The notes under the pieces: generated by a model | Seen by the model: only the letters and a program-made list of their open reading frames with translations | What the model was told of the DNA's origin: nothing | Databases searched by the model: none | Translations under genes and position numbers: made by a program | Shown: one piece after another, positions 53,129-61,319 of the stretch | How the letters are laid out: each line of letters begins with the position of its first letter | Numbering within the stretch: position 1 is the first letter of the stretch | Source: Allostella sp. ATCC 35155 | GTDB lineage: Bacteria > Pseudomonadota > Alphaproteobacteria > ATCC43930 > Allostellaceae | Length of the DNA: 64,000 nucleotides | Direction: 5' to 3' | Assembly: GCA_006738865.1 (NCBI GenBank) | Contig: AP019701.1 | Span: forward strand, 1,856,001-1,920,000

Positions 53129-54006
53129 GCGAGCGCCCCAACGAAGCGGGCCTCCGCCGGGACGCGCTGCTGGAGCGGCTGGCGCTCTTCGGGCTCGGTT
53201 CGCCCGCGCTGCTGCTGGTCCTGGTGGCGATGGTCCTGCCGGTCGGCTGGCTCTTCTGGCTGTCCTTCCTCGGCGACGACGGCACCTTCAGCCTCGAGCA
53301 CTATCAGCGGATGCTGGCCGAGCCGTCCTACCGCCGGACCTTCGCGACCACATTCCAGGTCAGCTTCCTGACGACGGCCATCTGCATCCTGCTCGGCTAT
53401 CCCCTGGCCTATGTCCTGGCGCAGCTGCCCCAGCGGATCGCCAATCTCTGCATGATCGGGGTGCTGCTGCCGTTCTGGACGTCGCTGCTGGTGCGCACCT
53501 ATGCGTGGCTGGTGCTGCTGCAGCGGCAGGGGCTGATCAACCAGTGGGGCATCGAACTCGGCCTGTGGAGCGAGCCGCTGACGCTCGTCCACAATCTCAA
53601 CGGCACGCTCATCGGCATGGTGCACATCATGCTGCCGTTCCTGATCCTGCCGGTCTATGCCTCGATGCGGGCGATCGACCGCGACTTCATCAAGGCGGCC
53701 GCCAATCTCGGCGCGGGACCGGTGGCGGCCTTCTGGAAGGTGTTCCTGCCGCTGTCGCTGCCGGGCCTCTTCGGCGGCGCGCTCATCGTCTTCATCCTCT
53801 GCCTCGGCTTCTACGTCACCCCGGCGGTGCTGGGCGGCGGCCGCGTCATCATGGTCTCGAACCGCATCGCCACCGACATCGAGCTCTTCTTCAACTGGGG
53901 CGCGGCGAGCGCGCTGGGCGTCGTGCTGCTGGCGCTGACCCTGCTCCTGCTGTGGGGCGCATCGCGCATCGTGCGGCTCGACCGGGTGCTGGGCGCGGGG
54001 CACTGA
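53125..54006 (+). CDS. ABC transporter permease, PotB type
   Basis: A 293-residue inner-membrane protein with six predicted membrane helices. It starts 4 bp inside the previous stop. It opens ERLALFGLGSPALLLVLVAMVLPVGWLFWLSFLGDD and has the PotB core TFATTFQVSFLTTAICILLGYPLAYVLAQLPQRIANLCMIGVLLPFWTSLLVRTYAWLVLLQRQG. The ATPase-contacting EAA-like loop is AAANLGAGPVAAFWKVFLPLSLPGLFGG. It forms the channel with the partner permease encoded 2 bp after it. Confidence 0.94.
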   Translation: MSERPNEAGLRRDALLERLALFGLGSPALLLVLVAMVLPVGWLFWLSFLGDDGTFSLEHYQRMLAEPSYRRTFATTFQVSFLTTAICILLGYPLAYVLAQLPQRIANLCMIGVLLPFWTSLLVRTYAWLVLLQRQGLINQWGIELGLWSEPLTLVHNLNGTLIGMVHIMLPFLILPVYASMRAIDRDFIKAAANLGAGPVAAFWKVFLPLSLPGLFGGALIVFILCLGFYVTPAVLGGGRVIMVSNRIATDIELFFNWGAASALGVVLLALTLLLLWGASRIVRLDRVLGAGH

Positions 54007-54008
54007 CG

Positions 54009-54836
54009 ATGGGCTGGCTGTCGCGTCCGGCGACCGAGACGCAGATCACCCATGGGCGGCGGCTGTGGCTCTATGCCGTGGCCGTCCTGGTCATGGCGTT
54101 CCTGGTGCTGCCGACCCTGATCGTTGTCCCGATGTCCTTCTCGGGCTCGCAGTATCTTGAGTTCCCGCCGCGCGAATGGTCGCTGCGCTGGTATCGCACC
54201 TACCTCGCCTCGCCGGAATGGATGCAGGCGACCTGGACCTCGCTGAAGGCGGGCGTCCTGACGATGCTGGTCGCGACGCCGCTCGGCACGCTCGCCGCCT
54301 ATGGCCTCTTCACCGCCCGCGTCGGGCTCGGGCGCCTCGTCTTCGCCCTGCTGGTGACGCCGATCATCGTGCCGGTGATCCTGGTCGGCATCGGCGTCTT
54401 CTACGCCTATGTCCAGTTGAAGCTGGTCAACACGCTGGCCGGTATCGTCCTCGCACACGCGATGCTGGCCGTACCGATCGTGCTGATGATCGTGACGGCG
54501 GCGCTGAAGAGCCACGACATGAGCCAGGAGATGGTCGCGCGCAGCCTCGGCGCCTCGCGGCTGCGCGCCTTCCTGCTGGTCACGCTGCCGCAGATCCGCT
54601 TCTCCGTCGCGACCTCGGCCGTGCTCGCCTTCCTCACCTCGTTCGACGAGGTGATCGTCGCGCTCTTCGTCTCCGGCGGCCCCAACTCGACCCTGACGCG
54701 CAGCATGTTCAACGCGCTCCGCGACCAGATCGACCCGACGATCGCCGCCATCTCGACGATCATGATCCTGGTTTCCTCGCTCCTGCTCGCCGTCGCGCAG
54801 ACGGTCGGCCAGCCGCGGCGTCCTGCGGTCAAGTGA
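54009..54836 (+). CDS. ABC transporter permease, PotC type
   Basis: A 275-residue second permease with about six membrane helices, starting 2 bp after the PotB-type gene. Core features: WSLRWYRTYLASPEWMQATWTSLKAGVLTMLVATPLGTLAAYGL, LLVTPIIVPVILVGIGVFYAYVQLKLVNTLAGIVLAHAMLAVPIVLMIV, and the EAA loop VARSLGASRLRAFLLVTLPQIRFSVATSAVLAFLTSFDEVIVALF. It is the last gene of the importer operon. A hairpin with a short T run follows about 150 bp downstream. Confidence 0.94.
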   Translation: MGWLSRPATETQITHGRRLWLYAVAVLVMAFLVLPTLIVVPMSFSGSQYLEFPPREWSLRWYRTYLASPEWMQATWTSLKAGVLTMLVATPLGTLAAYGLFTARVGLGRLVFALLVTPIIVPVILVGIGVFYAYVQLKLVNTLAGIVLAHAMLAVPIVLMIVTAALKSHDMSQEMVARSLGASRLRAFLLVTLPQIRFSVATSAVLAFLTSFDEVIVALFVSGGPNSTLTRSMFNALRDQIDPTIAAISTIMILVSSLLLAVAQTVGQPRRPAVK

Positions 54837-54982
54837 GCCATCGTATTCGCAGCAGGACGGGCGGTTGTTACAGCAAGAAACGACTTTTCTGCTGCCGAAT
54901 GGAAAAACATTCGACCGCGATTATTTCACGTCCATTTGAGTGGCGGGTGAGCCCAGGGCGGCGATAGGGAAGAGCGTGTCGC

Positions 54983-55009
54983 GACGGGCCGTCCGCCCGT
55001 CCCCGTTTT
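54983..55009 (+). terminator. possible intrinsic terminator after the PotABCD-like operon
   Basis: A 7-bp stem (GACGGGC with GCCCGTC, 5-nt loop) is followed by CCCGTTTT. It lies 146 bp after the PotC-type stop and 15 bp before the next gene start, so it could equally act as an attenuator for that gene. The stretch 54837-54982 holds no gene. Confidence 0.4.
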
Positions 55010-55023
55010 GAAGGATCCGCCCG

Positions 55024-55500
55024 ATGACCGCTCTCGCCATGCAGCCCGCGTTTCCGACGATCAACCGTACCCTCCTCGTCACCGCGCTCATGGCCGGCGT
55101 CGCCGCCGACGTCAGCTGGGAGGTCTGGGCCCGCCTGATCACCCCATTCTGGATCGGCGGGCCGCTCGAGCCGGCGGCGCTGGTGCAGAGCGTCTTCGGG
55201 TTGGAAAGCCGGTTCGCCGCGGAGCTGATCCATCTCGTGGTGGGCGTGGTGTTCTATCCGCTGGGCTATCTGCTGATCGCCCGGCCGCTCGCCGCCGCGG
55301 TCCTGCCGAGCCTGTCCTGGGTGCTCGTCGGCGTCGGCTACGGCATCGGCCTCTGGGTCTTCGCCCTCTACGTCATGGCGCACATCTTCGCCGGCCTGCC
55401 GGCCTTCCTCGATTTCATCCCGCTGACCTGGGCGTCGCTCGTCGGCCACGTCCTGTTCGGCCTCGTCGTCGCGGCCGTCGTCCGCTGGCGGGCGGCGTAG
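55024..55500 (+). CDS. conserved-type integral membrane protein of unknown function
   Basis: A 158-residue membrane protein with four or five hydrophobic segments: LLVTALMAGVAADVSWEVWARLI, AELIHLVVGVVFYPLGYLLIA, LSWVLVGVGYGIGLWVFALYVMAHIFAG and ASLVGHVLFGLVVAAVV. Conserved-looking polar residues inside the membrane (Trp-Glu in VSWEVWAR, two His) suggest a transport or enzymatic role, but I recognise no named family. It starts at ATG 55024; a further ATG five codons on is also possible. It converges with the epimerase gene 6 bp later. Confidence 0.7.
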   Translation: MTALAMQPAFPTINRTLLVTALMAGVAADVSWEVWARLITPFWIGGPLEPAALVQSVFGLESRFAAELIHLVVGVVFYPLGYLLIARPLAAAVLPSLSWVLVGVGYGIGLWVFALYVMAHIFAGLPAFLDFIPLTWASLVGHVLFGLVVAAVVRWRAA

Positions 55501-55506
55501 GGTCGC

Positions 55507-56739
55507 CTATCCTGCACCCGGCCGCGGAGGGATCTCCGCGGCCAGCAGGCGCCTGCAATGGAGCAGCGCCCGGACCTGATGGAAGGGGCACTTCCAGTGG
55601 TCGGCCTTGTTGCCGAAGGTGCGGCCTTCCGCGTCGATCGCCCGATGCCATTCGCCATGAACCGGGTCGACCTGGCGTCGCTCGATCCATTCGAGCGTGC
55701 GCAGATAGTGCCGGGCGAACAGCGGGTCGCCGCTGGCGACGAACCGATCGAGGCATCCGGCCAATGCCTCCGCCTGCACCCACCAGACCTTCGCTCGTTT
55801 CGTGGCAGGACCCGTCAGCGGTCCCGCGTCGAACAGGCCGCCGCCGTCATGGTCCGCGCCGGACTGGAGCACCGTTCGCGTGAGCCGCCTGGAGTGCTCG
55901 CGCAGGAGGGCGGGTGCCATCCCGAGGGCTGCTGCGGCGCGCGGCAGGAGCCATGCGAGTTCGATGGCATGGCCGTAGCTGAAGGGGGCCGGCGGGTCGG
56001 GGGTCGGCCGCCAGTCCCGTGCGAAGCGATCGGTCGGCACCTGTGCCGGCGCGCGCCGGACGGTGACGAGCATGATGGTGACCAGTTCCGCCAAGGCCCG
56101 ATGCGTGCGGTCGTCGCCACTCGACTCCAGATAGGCGCGGGCGGCGTCCATCATGTGCATGTGGGTGTTGGCCAGCTTCAGTCGGGCGGACACGCCGAGC
56201 GGCGACATGCTGCCGGCGCCGGCAGGGCGCCAGTCGTGCGCGCGCCATTCCCGGTAGCCGCCATGCTCGGCGTCGTGGTGGCGATCGGCGATCGTCGCCC
56301 ATAGCTGCGCCGCGGCGTCCGCGAGCGGGCGGCTGTGCAGCAGCCGGTCGGCTTCGATCAGCGCCAGCAACGCGAATGCCTGACCGTAGAGGTGCTTGCC
56401 GGCTTCGACGACGGAGCGCCCGTCGGCGGCGACGGACCAGACGAAGCCCCCGTGATCCGGGTCGGCGAACCGATCCCGCAGGAAGGCCGCTCCACGCTCG
56501 GCCGCTGCCGCGTGGAAGTCGGGTTCGACGCCGGAGAGCGCGAGATGTGCCGCACACCAGACCAGCCGCGACTGCGTGACCAAGCCGAACGGTCCATCCG
56601 GCAGCGGCCGGCCCTGGCCGTCGTGCCGGGCGCGGAAGCCGCCGTCGGGTGCGGCCAGGATCGGGCGCCAGAACGGCAGCACCGTCCGGTGCAGAAGCCG
56701 GTCCAGCCGATCGCCGGTCGCCGCGACGGCGGGGTGCAT
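55507..56739 (-). CDS. AGE-family epimerase/isomerase (N-acylglucosamine 2-epimerase-like)
   Basis: A 410-residue protein of the AGE (alpha/alpha-barrel) family, starting at the ATG of MHPAVAATGDRLDRLLHRTVLPFW. Family signatures: DGRSVVEAGKHLYGQAFALLALIEAD, a LANTHMHMMDAARAYLESSGDD stretch with His residues of the active cleft, SYGHAIELAWLLPRAAAAL with the catalytic HxxE-type region, RAKVWWVQAEALAGCLDRF, and KADHWKCPFHQVRALLHC near the C-terminus. Members epimerise or isomerise mannose, glucose, N-acylglucosamine or cellobiose. It is the last gene of the Dpp-type operon, 11 bp after the cupin-like gene, so the imported compound is likely a sugar or amino-sugar derivative. Confidence 0.88.
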   Translation of the reverse strand: MHPAVAATGDRLDRLLHRTVLPFWRPILAAPDGGFRARHDGQGRPLPDGPFGLVTQSRLVWCAAHLALSGVEPDFHAAAAERGAAFLRDRFADPDHGGFVWSVAADGRSVVEAGKHLYGQAFALLALIEADRLLHSRPLADAAAQLWATIADRHHDAEHGGYREWRAHDWRPAGAGSMSPLGVSARLKLANTHMHMMDAARAYLESSGDDRTHRALAELVTIMLVTVRRAPAQVPTDRFARDWRPTPDPPAPFSYGHAIELAWLLPRAAAALGMAPALLREHSRRLTRTVLQSGADHDGGGLFDAGPLTGPATKRAKVWWVQAEALAGCLDRFVASGDPLFARHYLRTLEWIERRQVDPVHGEWHRAIDAEGRTFGNKADHWKCPFHQVRALLHCRRLLAAEIPPRPGAG

Positions 56740-56750
56740 CGGCCGCGGCG

Positions 56751-57395
56751 TCAGCCGGGAAGCGTCACCACGGTGTCGAAGAAGATGCGGTACTGGACGC
56801 CGCGCGGCTTGGTCGCGTCCTCGGCGGTCCAGGGCAGGAAGCTGCTGCGGCCGAGATAGTCGGTCGGCAGCAGGATGGTACGGACGAAGGCGCTGGCGGG
56901 GGCCACGTTGCGTCCGACGACCGGGTCGCGGCCCGTCTCGAACCACGCCTCGCCCGGCTCGACGCGGTGGACCTTGTCGGCGATCTCCGCGACGAGGCGG
57001 CCATGCAGCAGGCGGCGGATGCCGGGTCCGCCATGGCCATGCTTCGGCGTGACGATATCGGGCGGGAAGTCGACCCGGTCGGCGCGCATCAGGATGGGAT
57101 AGCGCGGGTCGATCATCAGCGCCTGTGCCGCCACCACCCGCGGCCGCTCCGCATCGCTGACCAGCGGGCCCCAGTCGTAGGCGGTCGCTTCCCACGACCA
57201 GGCCTCGCCCTTGCCGGACAGCGTGAGCGCGCCTTCGAAGAGCGTGCAACTGTCCTCGCCCAGGGCGACCGTGCCGCCGGCGGTGTGCGCCTCGAGCGTG
57301 CCGTGGCGGACATAGACCGCCCGCGCTGCGGGTGGCAGGACGACCTTGCGGTCGCCGTCGAGAACATCCTCGAAATGGGCGAGGCGCACGGGCAT
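56751..57395 (-). CDS. cupin-like protein of unknown function
   Basis: A 214-residue beta-rich protein. The N-terminal half reads like a degenerate cupin (VVLPPAARAVYVRHGTLEAHTAGGTVALGEDSCTLFEGALTLSG). The C-terminal half has TPKHGHGGPGIRRLLHGRLVAEIADKVHRVEPGEAWFETGRDPVV, a cupin motif with three possible metal His and a PGEAWFE stretch. It is thus probably a bicupin that binds a metal or sensor ligand. It lies 29 bp after the DppC-type gene and 11 bp before the epimerase gene in the same operon. Function unknown. Confidence 0.75.
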   Translation of the reverse strand: MPVRLAHFEDVLDGDRKVVLPPAARAVYVRHGTLEAHTAGGTVALGEDSCTLFEGALTLSGKGEAWSWEATAYDWGPLVSDAERPRVVAAQALMIDPRYPILMRADRVDFPPDIVTPKHGHGGPGIRRLLHGRLVAEIADKVHRVEPGEAWFETGRDPVVGRNVAPASAFVRTILLPTDYLGRSSFLPWTAEDATKPRGVQYRIFFDTVVTLPG

Positions 57396-57423
57396 GGGCG
57401 GAAATCCTTTCGGGTGGGGTTGG

Positions 57424-58254
57424 CTATCGGCGGTCGAAGCGCTGCTGCAGCGTGCGCCCCAGGACCATGACGGCGAAGGCGGAGGCGAGCAGGAAGAGGC
57501 CCGGCCACAGCGACATCCACCAGGCCGTCAGGATGAAGTTCTTGCCCTGCTCCAGGATGGCGCCCCAATCGGGCGAGGGCGGTGCGACGCCGAGGCCGAG
57601 AAAGCCGAGCGCCGCCTCGATCTGGAGGGCGAGCGGGAAGAGGATGACGTACTGCAGCAGGATGAGCGGCAGCACGTTCGGTAGCACCTGGCGCAGCATG
57701 ATCGACGTCTCGCCGAAGCCGAGCGCGCGGGCGGCCTCGACATAGGTCCGCTGCCGCTCGGCCAGCGCGCCCGAGCGCGCGATGCGGAAGAACATCGGGA
57801 TATAGACGACGGCGAGCGCGAGGATCAGGTTGCGGGCGCCCGGGCCCAGCACGCCCGTGATGACGACGCCCGCGATGACCGGCGGGAAGGTCAGGATCAT
57901 GTCGACGAGGCGGCCGAACACGAGGTCGGCGGCGCGCCCGAAATAGCCCGCGAGCAGGCCGAGCAGACCGCCGACGACGGCCGAGGCCAGCAGCGCGCCG
58001 GCGACCAGCCCCAGGGTGATGCGGGTGCCGTGGATCACGCGCGAGAAGAGGTCGCGCCCGACATCGTCGGTGCCGAACCAGTGCCGGGCCGACGGCGGCT
58101 GCAGGGCGCGGGCGACGTCGATCGCGTAGGGCGATTGCGGCGCGATCAGGCCGGGGACCAGGACGAGCACGGCGAAGAGGGCGAGCAGCACCGCGCAGAG
58201 GATCTGCAGCGGCGTCGCGAAGATTTCCCGCAGGAGGCCCGCGACGCGCTTCAC
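57424..58254 (-). CDS. ABC transporter permease, DppC/OppC type
   Basis: A 276-residue permease starting at GTG 58254 in a 4-bp overlap with the DppB-type gene (GTGA). Typical features: ILCAVLLALFAVLVLVPGLIAPQSPYAIDVARALQPPSARHWFGTDDVGRDLFSRVIHGTRITL (the HWFGTDxxGRDLxSRxxxGxRxSL signature), GLVDMILTFPPVIAGVV-like RLVDMILTFPPVIAGVVI, and the EAA loop YVEAARALGFGETSIMLRQVLPNVLPLILLQ. Six membrane helices are expected. It pairs with the DppB-type permease. Confidence 0.94.
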   Translation of the reverse strand: MKRVAGLLREIFATPLQILCAVLLALFAVLVLVPGLIAPQSPYAIDVARALQPPSARHWFGTDDVGRDLFSRVIHGTRITLGLVAGALLASAVVGGLLGLLAGYFGRAADLVFGRLVDMILTFPPVIAGVVITGVLGPGARNLILALAVVYIPMFFRIARSGALAERQRTYVEAARALGFGETSIMLRQVLPNVLPLILLQYVILFPLALQIEAALGFLGLGVAPPSPDWGAILEQGKNFILTAWWMSLWPGLFLLASAFAVMVLGRTLQQRFDRR

Positions 58255-59195
58255 GGCCGCAGCCTCGGGTCGATCAGGCCGTAGAGCAGGTCGATGACGA
58301 GGTTGACGGAGAGCGCGACCAGGACGACGAAGAGCAGCGCCCCCTGGACCACGGGATAGTCCCGGCCCTGGATGCCGGAGAGGATCAGCCGCCCGAGGCC
58401 CGGCAGCGAGAACAGGGACTCGATGACGACGGCGCCGCCCAGGATCTGGATCAGGATCAGGCCGACGAAGGTGACGAGCGGGATCAGGATGTTGCGCAGG
58501 GCGTGCTTGAAGTAGATCTGCCGCGGCGTGAGGCCCTTGGCGATGGCGGCGCGGACATACTCCTTGCGCAGTTCGGCGACCATCGTGTCGCGGACGAAGT
58601 GGCTGTAGGCCGCCGCCTGCAGCAGCGACAGGCTGAGGACCGGCAGGATCATGATGTTGAGGTTCTCGGCGAGGTCGAGCCCGGGCGGCATGTAGGCGAA
58701 GGGCGGCGACCATTCGAGCCAGGCCGACGCCCCGACCAGCAGCATCAGGCCGATCCAGAACACCGGCGCCGACAGGCCGAGCAGGTTGAAGGCCTGGATC
58801 GCGGCGTCGGTGCGCGTGCCCTCGCGGATGCCGGCGAGCACGCCGAGCGGCACCCCGACCAGGGTGGCGATGACGAGGGTGGCGACGGCGATCTCCGCGG
58901 TCACCAGGAAGGCGTCCCAGACCAGCATCGTCACCGCGCGGCCCTGGTACCAGGACCGGCCGAGGTCGCCCGACAGCGTGGCCCCCAGCCAGTCGCCGAA
59001 CTGTGCCCAGATCGGGCGGTCGAGCCCGAAGAAGCCGCGCAGCGCCTCCTCGGCCGTGCGGTCGTTGCCCGACTGCCCCAGCATCTGGCTGACGATGTCG
59101 CCGGGCACCGCGCGCATCAGCAGGAAGACCGCGAGGCTCGACAGCAGCGCGGCCACGGCCGCCGCCGCGAGGCGGGTCAGGAGGAAGCGGAACAT
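58251..59195 (-). CDS. ABC transporter permease, DppB/OppB type
   Basis: A 314-residue permease with six membrane helices. The opening MFRFLLTRLAAAAVAALLSSLAVFLLMRAVPGDIVSQMLG is the DppB hallmark (R..PGDP-like), followed by LRGFFGLDRPIWAQFGDWLGATLSGDLGRSWYQG, VLAGIREGTRTDAAIQAFNLLGLSAPVFWIGLMLL and the EAA loop LRKEYVRAAIAKGLTPRQIYFKHALRNILIPLVTFVGL. It starts 59 bp after the binding-protein stop, beyond a strong hairpin. Confidence 0.94.
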   Translation of the reverse strand: MFRFLLTRLAAAAVAALLSSLAVFLLMRAVPGDIVSQMLGQSGNDRTAEEALRGFFGLDRPIWAQFGDWLGATLSGDLGRSWYQGRAVTMLVWDAFLVTAEIAVATLVIATLVGVPLGVLAGIREGTRTDAAIQAFNLLGLSAPVFWIGLMLLVGASAWLEWSPPFAYMPPGLDLAENLNIMILPVLSLSLLQAAAYSHFVRDTMVAELRKEYVRAAIAKGLTPRQIYFKHALRNILIPLVTFVGLILIQILGGAVVIESLFSLPGLGRLILSGIQGRDYPVVQGALLFVVLVALSVNLVIDLLYGLIDPRLRP

Positions 59196-59215
59196 GGGTC
59201 AGCGGATGGCGGGAG

Positions 59216-59245
59216 CGGCGGGGACCGCCGGAGCGGCCCCCGCCG
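59216..59245 (-). promoter_or_regulatory. intercistronic hairpin between binding-protein and DppB-type genes
   Basis: CGGCGGGG (59216-59223) pairs perfectly with CCCCGCCG (59238-59245), with further G+C pairing in the 14-nt loop. It sits just after the binding-protein gene and before the permease genes, the same arrangement as in the TRAP operon of this window. It probably limits permease expression relative to the binding protein. Confidence 0.5.
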
Positions 59246-59254
59246 ATGCCGGCT

Positions 59255-60829
59255 TCAGTTTGCCAGCCACGCCTTGATCAGGCCGAAATACCAGCCGGTC
59301 GCATGCTGGTTGTAGTTCTTCAGGCGGTCGCGCTGTCCGGTGATGAGGTCGGCCGAGAACATCATGATCGACACCGCCTCCTCGGCCAGCAGCTTCTGGA
59401 ACTCGGCATAGATCGCCTTGCGCTTGACGGGATCGGCCTCCTCCTGGCCGCGGTCGAGCAGCTCGGAGGCCTTGGCGTTGTTCCAGTTGCGGAAGTCCGC
59501 GCCCTGCGGCGCTGCCCGGAAGTGGCGATAGTAGAGCAGGCTCGGGTCGGGCGTGGTGCCCCAGTCGTTGAAGGTGAAGCCCATCTCCCGCGCCCGGAAA
59601 TTGCGGATCCAGACGCCGAGTTCGATCTTCTTGATGTTGACCCGGATGCCGATGCGCTTCAGCTGCTCGGCGACCGTGACCGACGCCGCGTCCATCCAGT
59701 CGTAGCCGATGATGGTCGTCAGATCGATGTCGAAGCCGTCGGCGAACCCGGCCTCGGCCATCAGCTTCTTGGCGCGATCGATGTCGACCTTCTGGTTGGG
59801 AAGCTGGTCGATCGGCACGCCCCAGCCGTCCTGCATGCCGATGACGATGGTGCCGATGACGGTGCCGTAGCCGGCGATCGAGGCCTTCATGATGGCCGCC
59901 TTGTCGACCGCGAGCGCGATCGCCTGGCGCACGCGCACGTCCTTCAGCGGGCCGTACTTGACGTCGAGGTCGATCGTCTTCTGGTTCAGCGACGGCCAGC
60001 GCTTGACCTCGACGCCGGGCACGGTCTTGAGCTGCTCGGTGTCCTGCGGCCGGGAGAAGAGGGCGAGGTCGATGCGGCGGTTCTGCAGCGCGACCACCAT
60101 GGCGGCGCTGTTCGGCATCGTGACGAAGGTGATCTCGTCGATGTAGGGCAGGCCCTTCTGCCAGTAGCCCTTGTTCTTCTCGAGCACCAGGATCGAGTTC
60201 GGCCGGAACACCTTCAGCTTGTAGGGGCCGGTGCCGACGGAGGCCTCGTTGAACTTGGTGCTGGCGTCCTTGGCGTCGAAATAGCCCTTGGGGACGACGG
60301 CGCCGTACTTGTTGGTCAAGGTCATGGGCAGCGCCGCGTTGCCGCGCGACAGCTTGAAGACGACCGTGTTGGCGTCGGGGGCCGCGATCTCCGTGACCGA
60401 GGACAGGTCGCCGGCGCCGGGTGAACCGTTCTTGGAATCGCGCAGCCAGTCGTAGCTGTACTTGACGTCGGCCGAACTCATGGTCTGGCCGGTGTGAAAC
60501 TTGACGCCCCGGCGCAGCTTGAAGGTGTAGGTGCGGGCGTCCGGCGAGACCTCGAAGCCGCTGGCCAGCAGCGGCCGCGCCACGCCGGTCTGGTCCTCGA
60601 AGAAGAGCCCCTGGTACATGAGGCCGGTCACCCGGATGCGGGCGTCGGCGCCTTGCAGGAAGGGGTCGAGCGACGGCGGCTCGATCAGCGAGCCGACGGC
60701 GACCTTGCCCCCCGCCTTGGCGGCCGGATCGCTCTTGCCGTAGACGAGGGCGTCGTCTGCGAGGGCGGGTGCGGCGGTGAAGAACAGGGCGGCTAGTCCG
60801 GCGACCAGTCGCAGGCGCGCTCCAGGCAT
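59255..60829 (-). CDS. ABC transporter periplasmic binding protein, DppA/OppA family (SBP_bac_5)
   Basis: A 524-residue protein starting at the ATG of MPGARLRLVAG with an AGAGGGGA ribosome site. The signal peptide is residues 1-25 (LAALFFTAAPALA, cleavage after ALA) with no lipobox Cys. The mature part has the family markers GGKVAVGSLIEPPSLDPFLQGADARIRVTGLMYQGLFFED, TYTFKLRRGVKFHTGQTMSSADVKYSYDWL, GTGPYKLKVFRPNSILVLEKNKGYWQ and VRQAIALAVDKAAIM. The family binds peptides but also nickel, sugars, opines and glycosides. With epimerase genes in the operon a glycosidic or amino-sugar ligand is more likely here than a peptide. Confidence 0.93.
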   Translation of the reverse strand: MPGARLRLVAGLAALFFTAAPALADDALVYGKSDPAAKAGGKVAVGSLIEPPSLDPFLQGADARIRVTGLMYQGLFFEDQTGVARPLLASGFEVSPDARTYTFKLRRGVKFHTGQTMSSADVKYSYDWLRDSKNGSPGAGDLSSVTEIAAPDANTVVFKLSRGNAALPMTLTNKYGAVVPKGYFDAKDASTKFNEASVGTGPYKLKVFRPNSILVLEKNKGYWQKGLPYIDEITFVTMPNSAAMVVALQNRRIDLALFSRPQDTEQLKTVPGVEVKRWPSLNQKTIDLDVKYGPLKDVRVRQAIALAVDKAAIMKASIAGYGTVIGTIVIGMQDGWGVPIDQLPNQKVDIDRAKKLMAEAGFADGFDIDLTTIIGYDWMDAASVTVAEQLKRIGIRVNIKKIELGVWIRNFRAREMGFTFNDWGTTPDPSLLYYRHFRAAPQGADFRNWNNAKASELLDRGQEEADPVKRKAIYAEFQKLLAEEAVSIMMFSADLITGQRDRLKNYNQHATGWYFGLIKAWLAN

Positions 60830-60857
60830 GGCGTGTTCCCCTCTGACGAAGTTGGCT

Positions 60858-61319
60858 CTAGGCGGAAATCGCAGCGACGAACTCGATCTCGACCGGTACG
60901 CCGCGCGGCAGCTCGGCGACGCCGACCGCCGAACGGGCGTGGCGCCCGGCCTCCCCGAAGATATCCCCCAGCAGCGACGAGGCGCCGTCGACCACGGCGG
61001 GCTGCTGCAGGAACCCATCCGCCGAAGCGACGAACCCCGTCATCTTGACGACCCGCTCGACCCGGTCGAGGGAGCCGATCGCCGCCTGCAGCACCGCCAG
61101 CCCGTTCAGCAGGCAGCAGCGCGCCACCTCGCGTCCGCGCTCGACGTCGATCTCCGCGCCGAGCTTGCCCGTCGCCATGAGCTGGTCGCCGACCCAGGGC
61201 AGCTGGCCGGAGACCCAGGCGAGCCTGCCATGGACCGCGACCGGGACATAGGCGAAGGCCGGAGCCTTGGCCGGGGGCAGGACGATGCCGAGTTCGGCGA
61301 GACGCTGGGTGTGGCTCAT
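60858..61319 (-). CDS. RidA/YjgF-family protein
   Basis: A 153-residue RidA-fold protein. It shows FAYVPVAVHGRLAWVSGQLPWVGDQL, the LLNGLAVLQAAIGSLDRVERVVKMTGFVASADGF stretch, and ELPRGVPVEIEFVAAI, where the Arg of PRG.PVEIE corresponds to the ligand-binding Arg of RidA. RidA deaminates reactive enamine/imine intermediates, protecting PLP enzymes. Its presence in the operon fits catabolism of an amino compound through an imine. It overlaps the SDR gene by 4 bp (ATGA), so translation is coupled. Confidence 0.9.
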   Translation of the reverse strand: MSHTQRLAELGIVLPPAKAPAFAYVPVAVHGRLAWVSGQLPWVGDQLMATGKLGAEIDVERGREVARCCLLNGLAVLQAAIGSLDRVERVVKMTGFVASADGFLQQPAVVDGASSLLGDIFGEAGRHARSAVGVAELPRGVPVEIEFVAAISA